DNA of 64,000 nucleotides from Candidatus Villigracilis vicinus (GCA_016721315.1 JADKIL010000021.1:1-64000); one strand, 5' to 3'; positions 26,716 to 34,932 are shown, counted from the stretch's first letter. Notes: generated from the sequence alone by a model not told the origin. A program made the numbers and translations.

Positions 26716-29302
26716 TCTTTTTTGCTTTCTTTATATTGGGTTTAGCTGCCTTCTTTGTCGGCTTTTTCTTGCTCTTTGGTTTTTCCAATGCGGCTTTAAA
26801 AACATCTTCCACAGTTTCAGCAAACACGAACTTCATTGAGTTACGAATTTCGTCAGGAACATCGTCGAGGTCGTTTTCGTTTTGTTTTGGAAGAATGACC
26901 GTTGTCAATCCGCTGCGATGTGCCGCCAGCACCTTCTCCTTGACGCCGCCGATCGGCAAGACCTGACCTCGCAAGGTGATCTCACCGGTCATGCCGACCT
27001 GCGGGCTAACCTTGCGCCCAGAGATGAGCGAGACCAGTGAAGTTGCCATAGTCACTCCAGCAGAGGGACCGTCTTTGGGCTGGGAACCAGCCGGAACGTG
27101 CATGTGGATATCATGCTTATCAAAATACTCATGCGGGATGCCAAGTGAATTGGAACGCGAGCGGACATAGGAAAGCGCAGCACGTGCCGATTCTTGCATG
27201 ACATTACCAATGGAACCGGTGATCTGGAACCCCCTGCCCCCCGGCATGGATGTGGCTTCAACCAATAAAATATCACCGCCGAAGGAAGTCCATGCCAGCC
27301 CGGGGACAACACCGGGAATGGAGGTACGTTTATTCAATTCTTCTGGCCCCAAATAAATGGGGTTATCAAGGAAGTCTTCGACCACCTTTGGGTTGATGCT
27401 GTACTTTTTCTTTTTGCCTTCCGCAATGTGAGTACCCACCTTGCGGCAAACTGCACCGATCTTGCGTTCCAAATTGCGCACACCCGCTTCACGGGTGTAT
27501 CGGCGGATGATCATCTTCAGCGCCTCATCATTGAAAGCGACTTCATTCTTGCGCAAGCTATTCTCGCGGATCTGTCGAGGAATCAAATACCCGCGTGCGA
27601 TCTGCATCTTTTCAGTCTCGGTGTATCCCGAGAGATAGATCATCTCCATACGATCACGCAATGGACCGGGGATGTACTCCAACGTATTCGCAGTAGCAAT
27701 AAAGAAAACCTGGGATAGGTCGTACGCCACTTCGAGATAGTTATCGCGGAATTCGCCGTTTTGTTCCGGATCGAGCACTTCAAGCAGGGCAGAAGACGGA
27801 TCACCATGAAAATCATTGGTCAACTTATCCACTTCATCGAGCATGAAGACTGGGTTTTTCGTCCCAATGCGCCGCAGAGATTGCAGAATACGCCCCGGCA
27901 TGGCGCCAATGTACGTACGACGGTGACCGCGAATTTCGGCTTCATCACGCACCCCGCCAAGGGAAACGCGGATGAACTTACGCCCCATGGCGCGAGCAAT
28001 GGATTGCCCCAACGAGGTCTTGCCCACGCCGGGAGGTCCAACAAAGCACAAGATCACGCCTTCGCGTTCACGGCGAATGAGGTCGGTCGATTCTTCCTTC
28101 TTGTCATTGGCGCGGTCAAGCCGCAGTTTTCGAATGGCAAGGAATTCAAGGATGCGATCCTTCACATCCTCCAAACCAAAATGATCCTGATTCAATACCT
28201 GACGGGCATGGGCAATATCGAGATTATCCTGTGTACCTGCAGACCATGGCAACGCCACCATCGTATCAAGATAAGTGCGGATGACGCCGTATTCAGCTGC
28301 CGCCGAAGGCAGGCGCGAAAGCCGATCCAACTCACGTTTGGCTTGTTTATCCGCTTCTTCAGGCATTTTTGCCTCTTCGATCTTTTTGCGGAATTCGTCG
28401 ATCTCCTCTGATTGCTCGTCACGCTCCCCCAATTCGCGCTGAATGGCTTTCATCTGTTCACGGAGATAGTAATCACGTTGAACTTTTTCGATCTCGCCGC
28501 GTGCTTCATTTTGGATCTTTTGACCAATGGTCAAAACCTCAGCCTCACGTACCAGCAAGCCGATCAATTTTTTTAACTTGTCATAGACCGAATCGATCTG
28601 CAGGATTTCCTGCGCATCCTTTAATTCGATGCGTTGGAAATTGGCGATGGTATAAACGGTTTGCAAGGGGTCTTCGAGCGAAAGGATGGAACTTGCCAAC
28701 TCTTCCGGAAAGGAAGGGATCATCTGTGTGATCGCCTGGAACTGATCACGGGCATTGCGCGCAAGCGCATCGGTTTCTAGATTTTTTTCATCAGACTCAG
28801 GGGCGCGGATAATCTTCGCTTTGAGATAGGGTTCTTCTTCCACAAATTCACCCAAACGAAAACGCTCCATGCCTTGCACCAACAAACGGACGGTTCCATC
28901 CGGCGCGCGAAGCAAACGATGAACGGTGGCTATCGTACCCACCCGATACAACTCATTTGGACCCGGGGTTTCCTTTTCGGGATCCAGCGCAGCAACGAGC
29001 CCCACCAACTTATCACCAGCAACGACATCATCCACCAGTTTGATGGAACGCGCCTGCCCAACCGTCAGCGGAACAGCGGTGTTCGGGTAAACGACCACAC
29101 CCCGCAAAGGCAGGATGGGTAAAGTATCGGGCAAAGGTGTTTTGTCTCCGCTGTTCTCAGATTGCGGCTCGCTTGAGCCGTCGTCCTTTTTCTGGAGCTG
29201 GGAAAAGAAAGAGGTCATGAAATGTTTCGAAAAATCGTCATCCATTTCACCCATCAATTGTAAAAAATTCTGCAAACCAGATTGCCATTTTTGAGCAGGC
29301 AT
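26687..29302 (-). CDS. lon: ATP-dependent protease Lon
   Basis: Lon degrades damaged and regulatory proteins in the cytoplasm. The 871-residue protein has an N-terminal substrate-binding domain (LPILPLRGVVVYPNTAVPL near residue 60), a coiled middle part, and an AAA+ module with Walker A GPPGVGKT near residue 421 and Walker B VFMLDEVDKL. The C-terminal protease has the Ser-Lys dyad: Ser747 in PKDGPSAGVTMAT and Lys in IGGVKEKVLAAHR. The last 30 or so residues form a Lys/Ala/Pro-rich tail (KKPTKKAAKPNIKKAKK) absent from standard Lon. The start at 29302 lies 7 bases after hsp20; an internal Met near residue 29 is an alternative. The protein is in an operon with hsp20 upstream and a receiver gene overlapping downstream. 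Confidence 0.96.
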   Translation of the reverse strand: MPAQKWQSGLQNFLQLMGEMDDDFSKHFMTSFFSQLQKKDDGSSEPQSENSGDKTPLPDTLPILPLRGVVVYPNTAVPLTVGQARSIKLVDDVVAGDKLVGLVAALDPEKETPGPNELYRVGTIATVHRLLRAPDGTVRLLVQGMERFRLGEFVEEEPYLKAKIIRAPESDEKNLETDALARNARDQFQAITQMIPSFPEELASSILSLEDPLQTVYTIANFQRIELKDAQEILQIDSVYDKLKKLIGLLVREAEVLTIGQKIQNEARGEIEKVQRDYYLREQMKAIQRELGERDEQSEEIDEFRKKIEEAKMPEEADKQAKRELDRLSRLPSAAAEYGVIRTYLDTMVALPWSAGTQDNLDIAHARQVLNQDHFGLEDVKDRILEFLAIRKLRLDRANDKKEESTDLIRREREGVILCFVGPPGVGKTSLGQSIARAMGRKFIRVSLGGVRDEAEIRGHRRTYIGAMPGRILQSLRRIGTKNPVFMLDEVDKLTNDFHGDPSSALLEVLDPEQNGEFRDNYLEVAYDLSQVFFIATANTLEYIPGPLRDRMEMIYLSGYTETEKMQIARGYLIPRQIRENSLRKNEVAFNDEALKMIIRRYTREAGVRNLERKIGAVCRKVGTHIAEGKKKKYSINPKVVEDFLDNPIYLGPEELNKRTSIPGVVPGLAWTSFGGDILLVEATSMPGGRGFQITGSIGNVMQESARAALSYVRSRSNSLGIPHEYFDKHDIHMHVPAGSQPKDGPSAGVTMATSLVSLISGRKVSPQVGMTGEITLRGQVLPIGGVKEKVLAAHRSGLTTVILPKQNENDLDDVPDEIRNSMKFVFAETVEDVFKAALEKPKSKKKPTKKAAKPNIKKAKKNAKAKSAPR

Positions 29303-29309
29303 CGAATGT

Positions 29310-29699
29310 TTACCCTTGTTCTTGTGTCTCTTTTGGGAGGGTGATGGTCAAAAAACCATCTTGATATTCCGCAATCGCATGTTCAACATCTACCGGGGCG
29401 GAAAGCCGCACAACAGACGCAAACCTTCCTGATCGTATCTCCATTTGATGAACTGCGCGTTTTGCGGGGAAGTCGTGGCGAAAGCCAGTGATATACAGAG
29501 TGTCGTTTTGAACGGAAACGTCGAAATTTTCTTCGCGCATTCCTGCGATTTCTACACGAATGACAAATACTTCTTCAGTTTCATAGACATCGGTTGGAGG
29601 GTCCCAAATGCTGGACTTAACCTGCCAGCTCACCGAGTGGAGGATGCCCCGCCGCACTTCCATGAGAGTCTCTCGTGTTTTTCGCACCACGGTTGGCAT
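29310..29699 (-). CDS. Hsp20 / alpha-crystallin small heat shock protein
   Basis: The ATG at 29699 was chosen because GGAGGTACCC precedes it; the frame stays open further upstream only by running into the tRNA gene. The 129-residue product has a short N-terminal arm, then the alpha-crystallin domain: PPTDVYETEEVFVIRVEIAG, NDTLYITGFRHDF and a final AEYQDGFLTITLPK, the A.y.dGvL.i.lPK signature. It is an ATP-independent chaperone holding unfolding proteins. Its stop lies 7 bases before lon and its start 33 bases after the tRNA 3' end, so it is probably made from a transcript that also carries tRNA-Arg. Confidence 0.93.
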   Translation of the reverse strand: MPTVVRKTRETLMEVRRGILHSVSWQVKSSIWDPPTDVYETEEVFVIRVEIAGMREENFDVSVQNDTLYITGFRHDFPAKRAVHQMEIRSGRFASVVRLSAPVDVEHAIAEYQDGFLTITLPKETQEQG

Positions 29700-29732
29700 G
29701 GGTACCTCCATTAACGATCGCCGATAATAGTG

Positions 29733-29805
29733 CGCCCCCGGAGAGGATCGAACTCCCAACAACCTGCTTAGAAGGCAGGTGCTCTGTCCATTGAGCTACG
29801 GGGGC
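29733..29805 (-). tRNA. tRNA-Arg(TCT)
   Basis: The minus strand folds into a standard cloverleaf of 73 nt. The acceptor pairs GCCCCCG with CGGGGGC, the D-arm contains TAGCTCAATGGACAGAGC, and the anticodon stem CCTGC/GCAGG encloses CTTCTAA with anticodon TCT (AGA/AGG codons). The T-arm loop is TTCGATC. The discriminator is G and CCA is not encoded. The gene lies 21 bases after the stop of one protein gene and 33 before the hsp20 start, all on the same strand. Confidence 0.96.
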
Positions 29806-29826
29806 AATTTTCTACATTTTACCCGA

Positions 29827-30264
29827 CTATGCAGGCTCAGTGGGCTGAAGGCTAAGGATTGGTCGCAACCCACGGTACACGCGTGGACCTGCTATTGTAC
29901 GCAGGATCGTATCTGCTGGCTTGCCAAGTTTCTTGCTTAATTCTTCAGAAGACATGGGAATATTCCCATTCGCCAAAAACATACGGAAGATCGCTTCAAC
30001 CACTGCCGTGCGTTGGTCTACAAATTCGGGCAGCTGCGCACAATGAGTCATCAATGCATGCTGCACACCGTCCACGGGTTTTACTTCGGCAGTACGCGGG
30101 TCGACCCAATCGATCAAATCCCCTTCTTCCACGTTCGCAAAGGCTTCCTGATGCTCAGCGCAAAGGAACGAACGCAGGAAAATGTGCCAGTCGCCTTCAT
30201 TTTGCTTCCACCATTCAAAATCGATATGGAAAGGGGTTTTTGCATTCGGTTTTAACAGACTCAT
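29827..30264 (-). CDS. Uncharacterised protein with a winged-helix-like C-terminus
   Basis: This 145-residue protein belongs to no family that I can name. The N-terminal part (FHIDFEWWKQNEGDWHIFL, then CAEHQEAF and EEGDLIDWVDPRT) is compact and acidic. The C-terminal part reads like a small helix-turn-helix or wing module: EAIFRMFLANGNIPMSSEEL and SKKLGKPADTILRTIAGPRV. It overlaps the larger upstream gene by 4 bases (ATGA), so the pair is co-translated and the products probably form a complex. No signal peptide or membrane segment is present. The tRNA-Arg gene begins 21 bases downstream. Confidence 0.75.
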   Translation of the reverse strand: MSLLKPNAKTPFHIDFEWWKQNEGDWHIFLRSFLCAEHQEAFANVEEGDLIDWVDPRTAEVKPVDGVQHALMTHCAQLPEFVDQRTAVVEAIFRMFLANGNIPMSSEELSKKLGKPADTILRTIAGPRVYRGLRPILSLQPTEPA

Positions 30265-31832
30265 AACGCCGCCTCTTCATCCAGACGGAAATGCAGATCG
30301 CCAACATGCTTGTAAATGGGATTCAATTCCAGCTCAGCAAAGATCGGCGCAGGCGGAACTCGCCGCACCAGGTTGACCGCTGCGTACAACTCCTGCGCAT
30401 GGACATGTCCCTGCGGGTTTGATTTGGATAATTCACGCATCACCATTAATAACAGGTCCTCAAAAGAGCGTTTCTTTTCCCAGATCGGGTCAAGCGCTTT
30501 GAAATCTGGCACATGCACAACCATGCGGTCATTGAATTCGGCAGTAATGGGCTGTTTGAGTGTGGCAAAAACAAAACCGCCATCTGAGCCAACCATAACC
30601 GTGCGCACCCAATCCTTTGACGAACGCTGGCTTTTCGCCTCTACAATAACTTCGCCAGGGTTTTCCCCTTTACGAACCTGAACCAATGAGCCGGGGATCA
30701 ACTGATGTGCCTTGTACCACTCACGCAGCCCAAAGACATATCCATGTTCCAACACAACCCAGGCGGGAATGCGCTGCTTGGTCTTTCCATCGACAAGTGT
30801 AAAACGCACACGCGGAGTTTCATACGCGGTCGGGAAAAGTTTACGCGTCCGTTGTGAAACGGGCAACGTCCCGGCTCGCAGGTGCGGGTAAATCAAGGTA
30901 ATGTTAACAGCCGAGACATCTTCTTGTGAATCGATCTCATGTATGGTCAATTCGTCATCGAGTTGCGCTTCCAACGCCAGCATTTCAGGCGTTAGTACAT
31001 TGCGATCATGAGAGACATCCAAATATTGCAGCGGAGGAGGAACATCCCGCACAAAATCCGGTTCTAGGCGGCGCAAACACCAAAGTACCTGCCCAACTGG
31101 TCCCACTTCATCAAATCGGTCGTCATCCTGCAATGCATAATTCAAGGAAAATTCAACCAATTTAGGGCTCTCGCTCGTCGGCAGGTCTGAATCTTTCATT
31201 AATTCGGCAGTGGTCAATGGTTCGCCGCCTGCCATATCCAAAATGGCTTCGACCAAGTTTAACTGTCCCTCATTAATGTCGATCAACAGTGCTCGCGGAA
31301 ACCAACTTCCAGCAATCTTGACTAACCCCTCATCGTCAACAAATGCCTGCTCCAGTTTTTTTCGGATCGACTTACCGTGCTCAGTGATGATAAGCGCAGA
31401 ACTCACATCATCGCTTTCCGGCTTTACAAGCGGCTCATCATTTAACACATGTGCAGCCAGACCTGCAGCAAACATACGTTGCGATTCGTCTTCAAACTCG
31501 ACCGCGATAACATCAAACTCGCCTACAGCCGGATTCACACCTGCCCGTACAGAAGCGACTTTGCCCTTCTGCCAGCCAAGCGCCGGGAAGACGAGCTCGG
31601 TACCAGCGGAATATTTTTCCTTTGGCAAAAACGGTTTGCCAGCGGATTTCTGTTTGTTCTCGGCCGCTTTACGTTCGAACTGGATGCGCGCCTCGACGAA
31701 CTCAGAAACGAGATCGCTTGTTGTAAGCGGCGTCTCCCGTTCAAAGAGAATCGTATGCAAATTTTCTACATCTTGGGGTGTTACCTGAAGGTTTAACCAA
31801 TATTCGTTGGGAAGTGTAAATACACCGATCAT
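30261..31832 (-). CDS. Uncharacterised multi-domain protein with winged-helix-like modules
   Basis: I took the ATG at 31832 (MIGVFTLPNEYWLNL), about 40 bases from a good promoter. The frame stays open upstream, but that stretch contains the promoter. The protein has 523 residues, is acidic and has no signal peptide. An N-terminal helical part (LTTSDLVSEFVEARIQFER) is followed by a beta-rich SH3/Tudor-like stretch (TELVFPALGWQKGKVASVRA). A middle segment (LVEAILDMAGGEPLTTAELM ... ALQDDDRFDEVGPVGQVLW) and the C-terminus (HVHAQELYAAVNLVRR ... LHFRLD) resemble HARE-HTH type winged helices, as in the RNA polymerase delta subunit. DNA or RNA polymerase contact is therefore possible, but this is inference. 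It is in an operon with the 145-residue protein. Confidence 0.7.
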   Translation of the reverse strand: MIGVFTLPNEYWLNLQVTPQDVENLHTILFERETPLTTSDLVSEFVEARIQFERKAAENKQKSAGKPFLPKEKYSAGTELVFPALGWQKGKVASVRAGVNPAVGEFDVIAVEFEDESQRMFAAGLAAHVLNDEPLVKPESDDVSSALIITEHGKSIRKKLEQAFVDDEGLVKIAGSWFPRALLIDINEGQLNLVEAILDMAGGEPLTTAELMKDSDLPTSESPKLVEFSLNYALQDDDRFDEVGPVGQVLWCLRRLEPDFVRDVPPPLQYLDVSHDRNVLTPEMLALEAQLDDELTIHEIDSQEDVSAVNITLIYPHLRAGTLPVSQRTRKLFPTAYETPRVRFTLVDGKTKQRIPAWVVLEHGYVFGLREWYKAHQLIPGSLVQVRKGENPGEVIVEAKSQRSSKDWVRTVMVGSDGGFVFATLKQPITAEFNDRMVVHVPDFKALDPIWEKKRSFEDLLLMVMRELSKSNPQGHVHAQELYAAVNLVRRVPPAPIFAELELNPIYKHVGDLHFRLDEEAAL

Positions 31833-31875
31833 ACTCAGCCTTGAAGTGAATTGATTCCTCTTGCGAGGCGTCCTG

Positions 31876-31903
31876 ATTATACCTTTCTTGCGCAAAATGT
31901 CAC
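31876..31903 (-). promoter_or_regulatory. Sigma-70-type promoter of the winged-helix pair
   Basis: On the minus strand GTGACA (31898-31903), a 16-bp spacer and TATAAT (31876-31881) lie about 44 bases before the start at 31832. No terminator is visible between this point and 25417, so it could drive the whole run down to the mogA-like gene. Confidence 0.6.
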
Positions 31904-32000
31904 AGGTCTTAAAGCATCGTAAGAATTCACACAATTTCTTCATCCAGTTCTTGTTATTATCGCGTACATTCCAAAAAAAATCGCAAAAGGAACTCTAGAC

Positions 32001-32504
32001 ATGAACAAATATACTTTACCTGTATTGATTCTATTGGCTCTCGTATTTCTGACTTCGTGTGGAGGAAGCGCCGCTCAGACTCCGCCCACACCTGTCCCAC
32101 CCACCGAAACCGTCACCCAACCAACACTTCCCCCTGCACCTACAGAAACAGCCATCCCTACTGTTGCAGCCACTGAAACAACGGTTGCTACTGAAGCCCC
32201 GGCAACAGAAGCATCAGTAACAGGTCAAATCAGTTTCGCAAGCAATGTAATGCCCATATTTGAAGCAAAATGTATTAAGTGCCACGGCGTAGAATCGAAA
32301 AAAGAAGGATTGGATATGCGCACCTATGATGCTAATTTGGCAGGATCTTTCAATGGACCGGTTCTCACCCCGGGCAATGCAGATAACAGCCTGCTTGTGC
32401 AATTGATCGAACGAGGCAAAATGCCCAACCGCGGACAAAAACTTACTCCAGAAGAAATTCAGATCATTAGAGACTGGGTAAATCAAGGCGCACTGAACAA
32501 CTAA
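32001..32504 (+). CDS. Lipoprotein with a planctomycete-type cytochrome c domain
   Basis: The signal sequence MNKYTLPVLILLALVFL ends at LTSCGGS, a lipobox. A Thr/Pro/Glu spacer of about 45 residues follows, then one heme domain with VMPIFEAKCIKCHGVESKK. The CIKCH motif is the covalent heme c site, and GKMPNRGQKLTPEEIQIIRD supplies the distal Met and the final helix. The whole is 167 residues. It would be a membrane-anchored single-heme electron carrier facing outward. No oxidase or reductase genes are adjacent, so its partner is unknown. CAAAAGGAACTC before the ATG is an adequate ribosome binding site. It is transcribed alone. Confidence 0.88.
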   Translation: MNKYTLPVLILLALVFLTSCGGSAAQTPPTPVPPTETVTQPTLPPAPTETAIPTVAATETTVATEAPATEASVTGQISFASNVMPIFEAKCIKCHGVESKKEGLDMRTYDANLAGSFNGPVLTPGNADNSLLVQLIERGKMPNRGQKLTPEEIQIIRDWVNQGALNN

Positions 32505-32528
32505 CAAAAATATTTCACACGAATTCAC

Positions 32529-32597
32529 CACCGCAGAGAATAAGGAAGTCGGAATGATCTCCATTGCGCCATCCATATTTTCTGCGGTGTTTTTTTA
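32529..32597 (+). terminator. Long-loop intrinsic terminator
   Basis: CACCGCAGA (32529-32537) pairs with TCTGCGGTG (32581-32589), followed by T8. The 43-nt loop is unusually long, so either it folds internally or the element is an inefficient terminator. Confidence 0.55.
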
Positions 32598-32636
32598 TGT
32601 TCAAAGAGTTGGGATGATATATAATTGTCCAAAACC

Positions 32637-33392
32637 ATGACAAAGCAGCCCTATCAACCCAAGTCAATCATCCAACCACAGAGGACTCAATTCCTCACAA
32701 ACTTCAAACTGCCCGACATTAGTTTCTGGCAGGATGACCCCACAACCCCATCAGGTATCAACTTTGTCAAAATGACCGAAATGACCAGAGGGGTCATCAT
32801 CCGTGCTGGACAAGGGTCATTCGAAGATAAAGTCTTCAAAACATCGTGGAAGAATGCCAAGCAGGCTGGTCTTGTACGTGGTGCCTACTGGTTCTACGAC
32901 AGTCGCGTTAACCCTAAACGCCAGGCAGAAAAGTGGGTGGAAGTCATGGGGGATGACCCGGGTGAAATGGAAATGTGGGGTGATTTCGAAGACCGCTATG
33001 GGGGGCCATATGGAGGCTGGCGTAACTGGTTCGACTTCATGGAACGCATTCGCGCGCTTCTGCCAGAAAAAAAGCTGGGGGTATATACCGGCTACTATTA
33101 TTTTCAGGAATTTGCCGCCGGTGTGAAATACTTTGCTCAATATCCACTATGGATCGCCTGGTATAACCCGACCGAACCGCTCGTTCCACCTATTTGGGAA
33201 GACTGGACCTACTGGCAGTTCACTTCAAATGGCGACGGGGCACTTTTTGGTGTTGAAAGCAAAGATATCGACCTGAGCTACTTCAACGGTACAGAAGCTG
33301 ATTTTCTTGCCCGCTACCCAACGTCACAAGTTCAGGCGACATTGATTGCCAAATTCGGGAATACCCTCGTCGAATATAGGAGAGTTTCATGA
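32637..33392 (+). CDS. Glycoside hydrolase family 25 lysozyme-like protein
   Basis: GH25 enzymes cut the N-acetylmuramic acid to N-acetylglucosamine linkage of peptidoglycan. Motifs in order are LPDISFWQDDP (first Asp), GAYWFYDSR, MEMWGDFED (Asp/Glu pair on the central strand), LGVYTGYYYF, LWIAWYNP, WTYWQFTSNG and DIDLSYFNG. The domain fills the 251 residues. No signal peptide is visible, so it would need another export route or act only after lysis. I prefer the ATG at 32637 to a TTG at 32625; TATAAT at 32620-32625 lies only 11 bases before that ATG. It overlaps the following SH3-like gene by 4 bases. A prophage endolysin is unlikely because no phage genes surround it. Confidence 0.85.
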   Translation: MTKQPYQPKSIIQPQRTQFLTNFKLPDISFWQDDPTTPSGINFVKMTEMTRGVIIRAGQGSFEDKVFKTSWKNAKQAGLVRGAYWFYDSRVNPKRQAEKWVEVMGDDPGEMEMWGDFEDRYGGPYGGWRNWFDFMERIRALLPEKKLGVYTGYYYFQEFAAGVKYFAQYPLWIAWYNPTEPLVPPIWEDWTYWQFTSNGDGALFGVESKDIDLSYFNGTEADFLARYPTSQVQATLIAKFGNTLVEYRRVS

Positions 33393-33757
33393 CCCAATAC
33401 AGCATGACCCCAATCAACAACGGTACGCGCATGCGTGCAGACCACAACACTTTTTCCGCTGTTATCGCATCCTACAATCGCAGTCAACTGATCGTTGGGG
33501 ATGAGGTTTGGGAAGCAACAGCAGATGGAAACGAAGTCAAGAAAGGCGATAAATGGCTGCACGTCACATCCGTGGACGGAGTCAATTTGACAGACAGCGG
33601 TTGGATGGCTTACATTCATAAAGGAGTGGCAGTCTGTAATAACTTCAAGGAAATCGCATCCCCACCGCCTCCAACACCGATCTTCCCCGACACCTTTACC
33701 CTAACTGACCCAAGCGGCGCGAAAGCAGAATATAAATTTGTGAGAATCATAGAATAG
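33389..33757 (+). CDS. SH3-like domain protein coupled to the GH25 gene
   Basis: This 122-residue protein contains NGTRMRADHNTFSAVIASYN, DEVWEATADGNEVKKGDKWL and GWMAYIHKGVAVC, the strand pattern of a bacterial SH3 (SH3b) domain, which often binds cell-wall peptides. A short Pro-rich linker and a small C-terminal beta piece (FTLTDPSGAKAEYKFVRI) follow. Its start overlaps the lysozyme stop in ATGA, so the two are translationally coupled. In many lysozymes these modules are fused, so here the wall-binding part seems to be supplied as a separate chain. No signal peptide is evident. Confidence 0.7.
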   Translation: MTQYSMTPINNGTRMRADHNTFSAVIASYNRSQLIVGDEVWEATADGNEVKKGDKWLHVTSVDGVNLTDSGWMAYIHKGVAVCNNFKEIASPPPPTPIFPDTFTLTDPSGAKAEYKFVRIIE

Positions 33758-33809
33758 CCAATGCGTACTTGTGAAAAGTATTTACTTATATATTCACCAG
33801 GAGAATGTA

Positions 33810-34016
33810 ATGAGAAAAAGAAATTGGAGATTTGTACTTGCCGGTGTTTTCTTGATCGTGGTCGCTATTGTGATTTTTATTTCCCTGTCAGCACTTGCCA
33901 CTCAATCTAACGATCCCGCCATGGTGGTTCAAACAGCCGGACAGGCTGCCGGCGTCGCGGGCGGCATCGGAGTTGCCCTGATCATTTCGTGTTTAATTGG
34001 CAAGAAGATTTCATAA
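33810..34016 (+). CDS. Small hypothetical membrane protein
   Basis: The ATG at 33810 has CAGGAGAATGTA before it, so it is chosen over an earlier in-frame Met at 33771. The 68-residue product has a basic start (MRKRNWRF), one long hydrophobic segment (VLAGVFLIVVAIVIFISLSA) and a second glycine-rich segment (GVAGGIGVALIISCLIG), a two-helix hairpin like that of small holin-like or accessory membrane proteins. Lying after a lysozyme and an SH3 protein, it invites comparison with a holin, but there is no further support for that. It lies 52 bases after the SH3-like gene and is followed by a terminator. Confidence 0.6.
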   Translation: MRKRNWRFVLAGVFLIVVAIVIFISLSALATQSNDPAMVVQTAGQAAGVAGGIGVALIISCLIGKKIS

Positions 34017-34038
34017 ACATCGCATAAAAATATCGTGT

Positions 34039-34075
34039 AAAAAACCGTTCTCAAACTTAGGAGAGCGGTTTTTTT
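34039..34075 (+). terminator. Intrinsic terminator
   Basis: The stem AAAAAACCGTTCTC (34039-34052) with GAGAGCGGTTTTTT (34061-34074) contains one G-T pair, has an 8-nt loop and runs into T7. It ends the lysozyme cluster. Confidence 0.85.
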
Positions 34076-34133
34076 ATGCTTAAATTTAGCCGCAAAGGTT
34101 CCCGTTCCTAACTGAATTCTTAACCTTAATTCC

Positions 34134-34163
34134 TTGACATTACACTAACTAGAGGCGTAAAAT
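34134..34163 (+). promoter_or_regulatory. Sigma-70-type promoter of the FadR-family regulator
   Basis: TTGACA at 34134-34139, an 18-bp spacer and TAAAAT at 34158-34163 form the best consensus promoter in the window. Transcription should start near 34170, inside the adjoining palindrome. Confidence 0.75.
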
Positions 34164-34164
34164 A

Positions 34165-34183
34165 TGATTAATCGGATTAATCA
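34165..34183 (+). promoter_or_regulatory. Palindromic operator, probably for the FadR-family regulator
   Basis: TGATTAATC-G-GATTAATCA is a perfect 9-bp inverted repeat around one base. It begins 2 bases after the -10 and covers the expected transcription start and the region just before the regulator's ATG. A dimeric GntR/FadR protein bound here would block transcription, so autorepression is likely. The site is seen directly; its recognition by this protein is inferred. Confidence 0.65.
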
Positions 34184-34189
34184 ACTTTT

Positions 34190-34861
34190 ATGTTGCGTGA
34201 ACGAATCTCCCCTAATATTTCCGAATTCCTGCGTTATCTGGCTTCACATCCTGAAGCAGACGACAAACTCCCCTCTTTAAACGAACTTAGCCGCGAATTA
34301 AATATCAGCCTGGCATCTTTACGCGAACAACTCGAGGTGGCGCGTGCACTTGGGTTTGTAGAGGTTCGTCAAAAGACAGGTACGAGACGCCTAACATATT
34401 CATTCACGCCAGCCATCCGGCAAAGCCTTGGATACGCGCTGGCACTCAACGATGAACACTTCCGTAAATTCGCTGAAATGCGCAATCATCTTGAAGCGGC
34501 GTATTGGTATGAAGCTGTCAAATTATTGACCGTGGAAGATATGGCGGAATTAAATACACTGATCGCACGTGCGTGGGAAAAACTGGGCGGAACTCCGGTG
34601 CAAGTTCCACATGAAGAGCATCGTAAACTTCATCTCACGATCTTCAAAAACCTTGATAATCCTTTTGTGATTGGTGTGCTTGAGGCGTATTGGGAAGCCT
34701 ACGAGGCAGTGGGGTTAAATGTGTTCGCTGGAAGCTACGAATATTTACAAGAAGTATGGCGATACCATCAAGTGATGGTGGAGTCGATTTGCAATGGCAA
34801 GTTCGAGGTCGGGTATGAGGCGCTCGTGCGTCATACAGACCTTCTGTATCACCGTCCATAA
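34190..34861 (+). CDS. FadR/GntR-family transcriptional regulator with FCD-like ligand domain
   Basis: Residues 1-70 form a winged helix of GntR type: LPSLNELSRELNISLASLRE and ALGFVEVRQKTGTRRL. The remaining all-helical domain matches FCD regulators: MRNHLEAAYWYEAVKLLTVE, EEHRKLHLTIFKNLDNPF and a terminal YEALVRHTDLLYHRP, whose His residues could bind a metal and a small organic acid. The 223-residue length is normal. It has its own strong promoter and a palindromic operator. korAB starts 72 bases downstream with no terminator between them, so it probably regulates 2-oxoacid oxidation in response to a carboxylate effector. There is no clear Shine-Dalgarno before the ATG. Confidence 0.88.
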   Translation: MLRERISPNISEFLRYLASHPEADDKLPSLNELSRELNISLASLREQLEVARALGFVEVRQKTGTRRLTYSFTPAIRQSLGYALALNDEHFRKFAEMRNHLEAAYWYEAVKLLTVEDMAELNTLIARAWEKLGGTPVQVPHEEHRKLHLTIFKNLDNPFVIGVLEAYWEAYEAVGLNVFAGSYEYLQEVWRYHQVMVESICNGKFEVGYEALVRHTDLLYHRP

Positions 34862-34932
34862 TAAAAAATTATTCATCATTACCAGGATAGTTTTACCCAG
34901 GTCTTGATGAAGACACTAAATAGAGGAGCTCC

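Noticed and set aside
32529..32597. Inverted repeat considered as ends of a mobile element
   Set aside because: The arms are only 9 bp, there is no transposase or target duplication, and a T-run follows, so a terminator is the better reading.
32637..34016. GH25 lysozyme considered as a prophage remnant
   Set aside because: No integrase, capsid, tail, terminase or attachment-site repeats are seen in the flanks.
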